From DATILI01 sp035476635 (GTDB lineage: Bacteria; Pseudomonadota; Gammaproteobacteria; Burkholderiales; Burkholderiaceae_C): a stretch of DNA of 11,176 bases. Position 1 is the stretch's first letter. The number at the start of each line of letters is the position of its first letter. The DNA is taken from the NCBI GenBank assembly GCA_035476635.1, contig DATILI010000056.1, forward strand, positions 1 through 11,176. The letters run 5' to 3'. A program made the position numbers and the translations under genes. Positions 6,929 to 11,176 of the stretch are shown here, in pieces. The notes beneath the pieces are model-generated. The model saw only the letters and a list, made by a program, of their open reading frames with translations, was not told the DNA's origin and made no database searches.

Positions 6929-8284
6929 ATGGCAACTTATGACTTCGACCTGTTCGTCATCGGTGGTGGCAGCGGCGGCGTGCGTGCCGCGCGCATGGCC
7001 GCGCAGCGCGGCGCCAAAGTGGCGCTGGCCGAGGCGGCCGCCCTGGGCGGTACCTGTGTGAACGTGGGCTGCATCCCGAAAAAGCTCTACAGCTACGCCG
7101 CGCACTACGCCGAAGCCTTCGCGGAGGCCCGCGGCTTTGGCTGGCAGGCCGAGAAGCCGCGCCTGGACTGGGGCCGCCTCAAGGCCAACCGGGCGCAGGA
7201 AATCACGCGCCTGAACGGCGTCTACCAGCAACTGCTGGACGGCGCCGGTGTGCAGCTGCTGCGCGGCTGGGCGCAGATCGTCGATGGGCATACGGTGCAA
7301 CTCGACGAGCAGCGCATGACCGCGAAAAACATCCTGGTGGCAACCGGCGGCCACCCCAGCGTTCCGCAATTCGAGGGGAGCGACCTGGTGCTGACATCGG
7401 ACGACATGTTCGACCTCGACCCCTTCCCGAAGCGCCTGGCCGTGGTCGGCGGTGGCTACATCGCCTGCGAATTTGCCTCCATCTTCCATGGCCTGGGCGC
7501 GCAGGTGACGCAGCTGTACCGTGGCGAGCAGGTGCTGCGCGGCTTTGACGACGAGGTGCGGCAGTTCATTGCCGCCGAGATGGGCAAGGCCGGGGTCGAC
7601 CTGCGTCTGCAGGCCGAGGTGGCGGCGGTCCGGCGCGCCGGGCAGGGCCTGCAACTCACGCTGGCGGGCGGCGAAGAATTGCGGGTCGACGCGGTGCTCT
7701 ACGCCACCGGCCGCGAACCGAACGTCAAGGCCCTGGGACTGGAGGCTGTGGGGGTGGCGCAGCGCAAGGACGGCGCCGTGGTGGTGAATGCGCACTACCA
7801 GAGCTCGGTGCCATCGATCTATGCCCTGGGCGACGTCACGGCGCGCTTGCAGCTCACGCCCGTGGCGCTGGGCGAAGCCATGGTCCTGGTCGACCATCTG
7901 TTTGGCCAGGGCGAGCGCAAGATGGGCTACGAATTCATCCCCACCGCTGTATTTACCCATCCGAACATCGGCACGGTGGGTTATACCGAGGCCCAGGCGC
8001 GCGAGAAATTCGGCCGCATCCAGGTTTTTCGCAGCGATTTCAAGCCGCTCAAGCACACGCTCAGCGGCAGTTCGGAGCGCACCTTGATGAAGCTGCTGGT
8101 GGACGTGGCAACCGACCGCGTGGTCGGCCTGCACATGGTGGGGCCGGAAGCCGGCGAGGTGGTTCAGGGTTTCGCGGTGGCCATGAAGGCCGGCGCGACC
8201 AAGGCGGTGTTTGACAGCACCATCGGCATTCACCCCACGGCGGCGGAAGAATTTGTGACGATGCGCACCCCCGTATTCGACTGA
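6929..8284 (+). CDS. gor: Glutathione-disulfide reductase
   Basis: This 451-residue flavoprotein reduces glutathione disulfide to glutathione with NADPH in the cytosol, as a homodimer. The FAD-binding GGGSGG is near the N-terminus. The redox disulfide is Cys43-Cys48 in GGTCVNVGCIPKK. The NADPH-binding fold has GGGYIA at 174-179, followed by Arg198 and Arg204, which hold the NADPH 2'-phosphate in E. coli Gor at the same numbering; this separates it from NADH-dependent lipoamide dehydrogenases. A second FAD motif (IYALGDVT) and the catalytic HPTAAEEF with His435 and Glu440 complete the set. The frame stays open far upstream to 6449, opposite the TauE/SafE gene; the ATG at 6929 (MATYDFDLFVIGGG) matches known starts. 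It lies 13 bp before amn, probably as the first gene of an operon with it and the cyclase. Confidence 0.97.
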   Translation: MATYDFDLFVIGGGSGGVRAARMAAQRGAKVALAEAAALGGTCVNVGCIPKKLYSYAAHYAEAFAEARGFGWQAEKPRLDWGRLKANRAQEITRLNGVYQQLLDGAGVQLLRGWAQIVDGHTVQLDEQRMTAKNILVATGGHPSVPQFEGSDLVLTSDDMFDLDPFPKRLAVVGGGYIACEFASIFHGLGAQVTQLYRGEQVLRGFDDEVRQFIAAEMGKAGVDLRLQAEVAAVRRAGQGLQLTLAGGEELRVDAVLYATGREPNVKALGLEAVGVAQRKDGAVVVNAHYQSSVPSIYALGDVTARLQLTPVALGEAMVLVDHLFGQGERKMGYEFIPTAVFTHPNIGTVGYTEAQAREKFGRIQVFRSDFKPLKHTLSGSSERTLMKLLVDVATDRVVGLHMVGPEAGEVVQGFAVAMKAGATKAVFDSTIGIHPTAAEEFVTMRTPVFD

Positions 8285-8297
8285 AGCACAATAGTGC

Positions 8298-9791
8298 ATG
8301 CCGTATTTACCGCCTTTCATTGCCCCGACCCGCTACACCGACGCGGCGCAAGCGCTGGCCCAGGTCGTTCGCATCTACACCCAGCAGATCGACCATCTGC
8401 GCGAAGCCATGCAGCGTTTCGTTGCCGGCGACGACCTGCCCGGCCATGTGCGCGCCTGCTACCCCTTTGTGCGCGTGCACACCGAAACCGTGGCGCGCCA
8501 CAACTCCAAGGACACCGCGCACCTGAGCTATGGCTTTGTCGCCGGCCCGGGCCGATTTGAAACCACGCTGAGCCGCCCCGACCTGTATGGCGACTACTAC
8601 CTGGAGCAGTTTCGCCTGCTGCTGCAAAACCACCATGTCGAACTCGAAATAGGCACCAGCGTCCAGCCGATCCCGATCCATTTCTCGTTCGCCGAGAACG
8701 ACCACCTGGAAGGCAGCATGAGCGCCGCGCGCCGCCTGCTGATGCGCGACGTGTTCGATCTGCCCGATCTCGCCGCCATGGACGACGGCATTGCCAACGG
8801 CACCTACGAGCCGCAGCCTGGGGAGCCGCAGCCGCTGTCGCTGTTCACCGCGCCACGCGTGGACTATTCGCTGCACCGCATGCGCCACTACACCGGCACG
8901 GCGCCCGAATGGTTCCAGAACTTCGTGCTGTTCACCAACTACCAGTTCTACATTGACGAGTTCGTGCGCATGGGGCGCGAGGCCATGCTGGACCCGGCCA
9001 GCGAATACATCGCATTCGTCGAGCCCGGCAACGTAGTGACGCGGCGCGCCGGGCTTGCGGCCGAGCCGGGCGACGACATCGGCTTTCCCCCGCCGCGCCT
9101 GCCGCAGATGCCAGGCTACCACCTGATCCGTGCCGACCGCGCCGGCATCACCATGGTCAACATCGGCGTCGGCCCGGCCAACGCCAAGAACATCACCGAC
9201 CACATCGCCGTGCTGCGCCCGCACGCCTGGATCATGCTGGGCCATTGCGCGGGCCTGCGCAACAACCAGCAGCTGGGCGACTATGTGCTGGCCCACGCCT
9301 ATGTGCGCGAGGACCATGTGCTGGACGAAGAGCTGCCGCTGTGGGTGCCCATTCCGGCGCTGGCCGAAATCCAGGTGGCGCTGGAGCAGGCGGTCGAAGA
9401 CGTGACCCAGATGCGCGGCGCCGAACTCAAGCGCATCATGCGCACCGGCACCGTGGCCAGCACTGACAACCGCAACTGGGAACTCTTGCCCGGCAACCAG
9501 CCGCAGCGCCGCTTCAGCCAAAGCCGCGCCGTGGCGCTGGACATGGAAAGCGCCACCATCGCCGCCAACGGCTTTCGCTTCCGTGTGCCCTACGGCACCT
9601 TGCTGTGCGTCTCCGACAAGCCGCTGCACGGCGAGATCAAGCTGCCCGGCATGGCCAACCATTTCTACCGCGAGCGCGTGGACCAGCACCTGCGCATCGG
9701 TATCCGCGCCGTCGAGTTGCTGCGCGCCGGCGGCGTCGACCAGCTGCACAGCCGCAAGCTGCGCAGCTTCGCCGAAGTGGCGTTTCAGTAG
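8298..9791 (+). CDS. amn: AMP nucleosidase
   Basis: This 497-residue protein closely follows E. coli Amn (484 residues), which hydrolyses AMP to adenine and ribose 5-phosphate and so helps control adenylate levels. The N-terminal AMP-nucleosidase domain contains RVDYSLHRMRHYTGT and FVLFTNYQFYIDEFVR. The C-terminal purine-phosphorylase-like domain has NIGVGPANAKNITDH from 288, GHCAGL from 315 and the ribose-binding DMESATIAANG from Asp415 with Glu417. It then has RVPYGTLLCVSDKPLHGEIK and a C-terminus LHSRKLRSFAEVAFQ like that of the E. coli enzyme. No clear Shine-Dalgarno sequence precedes the ATG. Its placement between gor and a diguanylate cyclase, with gaps of 13 and 14 bp, points to one transcript. 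Confidence 0.97.
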   Translation: MPYLPPFIAPTRYTDAAQALAQVVRIYTQQIDHLREAMQRFVAGDDLPGHVRACYPFVRVHTETVARHNSKDTAHLSYGFVAGPGRFETTLSRPDLYGDYYLEQFRLLLQNHHVELEIGTSVQPIPIHFSFAENDHLEGSMSAARRLLMRDVFDLPDLAAMDDGIANGTYEPQPGEPQPLSLFTAPRVDYSLHRMRHYTGTAPEWFQNFVLFTNYQFYIDEFVRMGREAMLDPASEYIAFVEPGNVVTRRAGLAAEPGDDIGFPPPRLPQMPGYHLIRADRAGITMVNIGVGPANAKNITDHIAVLRPHAWIMLGHCAGLRNNQQLGDYVLAHAYVREDHVLDEELPLWVPIPALAEIQVALEQAVEDVTQMRGAELKRIMRTGTVASTDNRNWELLPGNQPQRRFSQSRAVALDMESATIAANGFRFRVPYGTLLCVSDKPLHGEIKLPGMANHFYRERVDQHLRIGIRAVELLRAGGVDQLHSRKLRSFAEVAFQ

Positions 9792-9805
9792 AGGCGGGCG
9801 CACAC

Positions 9806-10954
9806 TTGGGTTCTCTCAGCGTCCTCACCATCCTGGTGGTGACGGCAACCAACCTGTTCATGGTGGCGGCGGCCCTGCCGCTGCTGATGGGCCGCCACGT
9901 CAGTGCCTCGGCCCGCTACGTCCAGGCCAGCCTGCTGGTGCAGGCACTGTCGTGGGTGACGATCATTGCCGCCGGCTATTGGTTCGATCCTTTTTTCTCG
10001 GTGCTGTCCATCGGCTTCTCTTCGCTGGCCTTGCTGCTGGTCTACCGCGCGCTTGGCGGCTGGTTGGGGCCGCGTCCGGCGGAGCGCTGGCTGCTGGCGC
10101 TGGTCGTGCTGACGCCGCTGGGTTACGGCTTGAGCTGGGGCAACTACCAGCTCCGGGTAGGCTGGTCGAACTTCCTGCTGGCCGCGCAAATGCTCATCCT
10201 GGCGCGTGCTGCCCTATGGCCGGCGCCGGGCCGCGAAGTTGGCGCCCGCTGGCGCTGGGTGCTCTGCGGGTGCTACCTGGCGATGGCCGTGCTGACCGCC
10301 TGGCGCGGCGTGCTGGGCGCCTTCTTCACCGAGCTGTACCCCAGCTTTCGCTCGCCGCATCCGGTCAACATCGTGGCGCAGATCGCGATCAACGTCACGC
10401 TGGTGCTGGGCACGGTCGCGGTGCTGGTGGCCTGGCGCGAGGAGGCCGAGGGCCAGCTGCGTGAGCTGGCAATGACCGATGCGCTCACCGGCGTACTGAA
10501 TCGCCGTGGTTTCAACGTGCGCGCCGAGGCGATGTTTGCTGCCGCGTTGCGCCACAAGCTGCCGCTTTCCGTGCTGATGCTCGATATCGACCATTTCAAA
10601 CGCATCAACGACAGCCGCGGCCACGAGGCCGGCGACCAGGCGCTGCGATTGTTCGCGCGGCTGCTGTCCGACAGCCGCCGCGGCGACGACCTGGCCGGGC
10701 GCCTGGGCGGCGAAGAATTCTGCGTGCTGCTATCGCACTCCGATGCGGCCTCTGCCCAGGCCTTCGACCGGCGGCTGCGCATGCAACTACCCGGAGCAGC
10801 CCTTGCCGCCTTGGGTTTCCCGCTGGACTACAGCGCCGGCCTGGCGGTGCGCGGTGCCGAGGACATGACGCTGGCCCAGCTGCTGGCCCGCGCCGATGCG
10901 GCCTTGTACCAGGCCAAGCAGCGGGGGCGTGCGCGGTTGGAGATGGCCGCATAA
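9806..10954 (+). CDS. Membrane-bound GGDEF diguanylate cyclase
   Basis: This 382-residue protein has about seven predicted membrane helices (roughly 5-27, 40-60, 64-83, 95-112, 120-138, 151-174, 188-210), then a short linker and a GGDEF domain from about 216. The domain has MTDALTGVLNRRGF, LMLDIDHFKRINDSRGHEAGD and an intact GGEEF at 301-305. An RGDD inhibitory site ends five residues before it, so active c-di-GMP synthesis with product feedback is expected. The start is taken as TTG at 9806, 14 bp after the amn stop and behind a GAGGCGGG purine stretch. The first ATG in frame, at 9860, would fall inside membrane helix 1 and break it. The membrane part does not show the MASE1 or MASE2 patterns I know; its ligand is unknown. 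It is probably co-transcribed with gor and amn. Confidence 0.88.
   Translation: MGSLSVLTILVVTATNLFMVAAALPLLMGRHVSASARYVQASLLVQALSWVTIIAAGYWFDPFFSVLSIGFSSLALLLVYRALGGWLGPRPAERWLLALVVLTPLGYGLSWGNYQLRVGWSNFLLAAQMLILARAALWPAPGREVGARWRWVLCGCYLAMAVLTAWRGVLGAFFTELYPSFRSPHPVNIVAQIAINVTLVLGTVAVLVAWREEAEGQLRELAMTDALTGVLNRRGFNVRAEAMFAAALRHKLPLSVLMLDIDHFKRINDSRGHEAGDQALRLFARLLSDSRRGDDLAGRLGGEEFCVLLSHSDAASAQAFDRRLRMQLPGAALAALGFPLDYSAGLAVRGAEDMTLAQLLARADAALYQAKQRGRARLEMAA
10896..10952 (+). repeat. Distant 8-bp inverted repeat ahead of a T-run at the cyclase 3' end
   Basis: ATGCGGCC at 10896-10903 and GGCCGCAT at 10945-10952 are perfect complements separated by 41 bp. They are followed within a few bases by GGTTTTTG. 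This might act as a weak intrinsic terminator for the gor-amn-cyclase transcript, but the long loop makes that doubtful. No better terminator was seen after the cyclase. Confidence 0.2.
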
Positions 10955-10960
10955 GGTTTT

Positions 10961-10988
10961 TGTCGACCCCGCCTCCAGTTGGTCGACA
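10961..10988. repeat. 8-bp inverted repeat after the cyclase gene
   Basis: TGTCGACC and GGTCGACA form a perfect 8-bp dyad with a 12-bp spacer, starting 7 bp after the stop codon. A T-run lies before the stem on the plus strand and none follows on either strand, so it is not a standard intrinsic terminator. It could be a protein-binding dyad, a 3'-end stabilising hairpin or part of a dispersed intergenic repeat. Confidence 0.45.
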
Positions 10989-11058
10989 CCACGCGAAATT
11001 TCTGGTTCGGCCCCGATTCGAATCACGCATGGGACAAGGCTTTCGGGCATGGGCGGGT

Positions 11059-11152
11059 GATCAGGCCGGCAAGGCACTCTGCTCCGTTCATGTCCCCCGG
11101 CCTGCGGCCTCCGCCTCTACTTCTCTGCGCAGAGTGCCTTGCCGGCCTGATC
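11059..11152. repeat. Perfect 24-bp inverted repeat with 46-bp spacer
   Basis: The left arm (11059-11082, beginning GATCAGGCCG) is the exact reverse complement of the right arm (11129-11152, ending CGGCCTGATC) across 24 bp. The 46-bp spacer contains GGCCTGCGGCC, which can pair on itself. The right arm overlaps a 12-bp perfect palindrome, CTCTGCGCAGAG (11123-11134), so two foldings compete. No U-run flanks the stem, so it is not a plain intrinsic terminator. The surrounding stretch 10955-11176 (222 bp) shows no convincing gene. It may be a dispersed intergenic repeat, a miniature mobile element or a bidirectional transcription stop; sequence alone does not choose. Confidence 0.85.
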
Positions 11153-11176
11153 TTCGAGCATCGCGCTGGTTCGAGC

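Noticed and set aside
8307..9803. Open frame of 498 codons on the minus strand opposite amn
   Set aside because: The amn match on the plus strand is near full length, and the antisense translation is compositionally biased and unrecognisable.
11015..11024. GATTCGAATC resembling a tRNA T-loop
   Set aside because: The flanks do not form a five-base T-stem, and no anticodon arm, D-arm or acceptor stem could be placed on either strand.
11090..11176. Possible start of a plus-strand gene running off the right edge
   Set aside because: It starts inside the spacer of the 24-bp inverted repeat, has no ribosome site, and its 29 visible residues resemble no family I know.

Overview
The window is GC-rich (roughly 65% in most genes) and densely coded. 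Its proteins look like those of a betaproteobacterium, most likely of the order Burkholderiales. This rests on base composition, the style of the LysR and GGDEF/EAL proteins and the proteobacterial Gor and Amn; the genus cannot be named from sequence alone. There are eleven genes, one of them cut by the left edge. No rRNA, tRNA, CRISPR array, transposase or phage gene was seen.

Left part (1-5560): a glutathione S-transferase gene on the minus strand, cut by the window start, diverges from a LysR-type regulator gene. The AT-rich gap between them (about 35% GC) carries a perfect 6-7-6 inverted repeat with the LysR-box form T-N11-A. Downstream of the regulator, on the plus strand, lie an acyl-CoA synthetase-like AMP-binding enzyme, a small NTF2/SnoaL-like protein and a PAS-PAS-GGDEF-EAL protein. 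The spacing (22 bp, then overlapping stop and start codons) suggests that the last three are co-transcribed, which would link an unknown carboxylic-acid activation step to cyclic-di-GMP turnover.

Middle part (5591-6820, minus strand): a TauE/SafE-family membrane transporter gene is followed by a DUF4160/DUF2442 pair whose genes overlap by 17 bp. The pair has a lower GC content (about 57% by hand count) than its neighbours and looks like an acquired two-gene module of unknown function.

Right part (6929-10954, plus strand): glutathione reductase (gor), AMP nucleosidase (amn) and a multi-pass membrane GGDEF diguanylate cyclase are separated by only 13 and 14 bp and probably form one operon. The cyclase appears to begin with TTG.

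Right edge (10955-11176): 222 bp with no convincing gene. It is rich in dyad symmetry and includes a perfect 24-bp inverted repeat with a 46-bp spacer, a 12-bp palindrome overlapping one arm, and an 8-bp inverted repeat. I cannot assign it to a known element. It and the DUF4160/DUF2442 pair are the least explained parts of the window. Most of the rest is recognisable metabolism and signalling, and I see no clear evidence of a wholly new multi-gene system.
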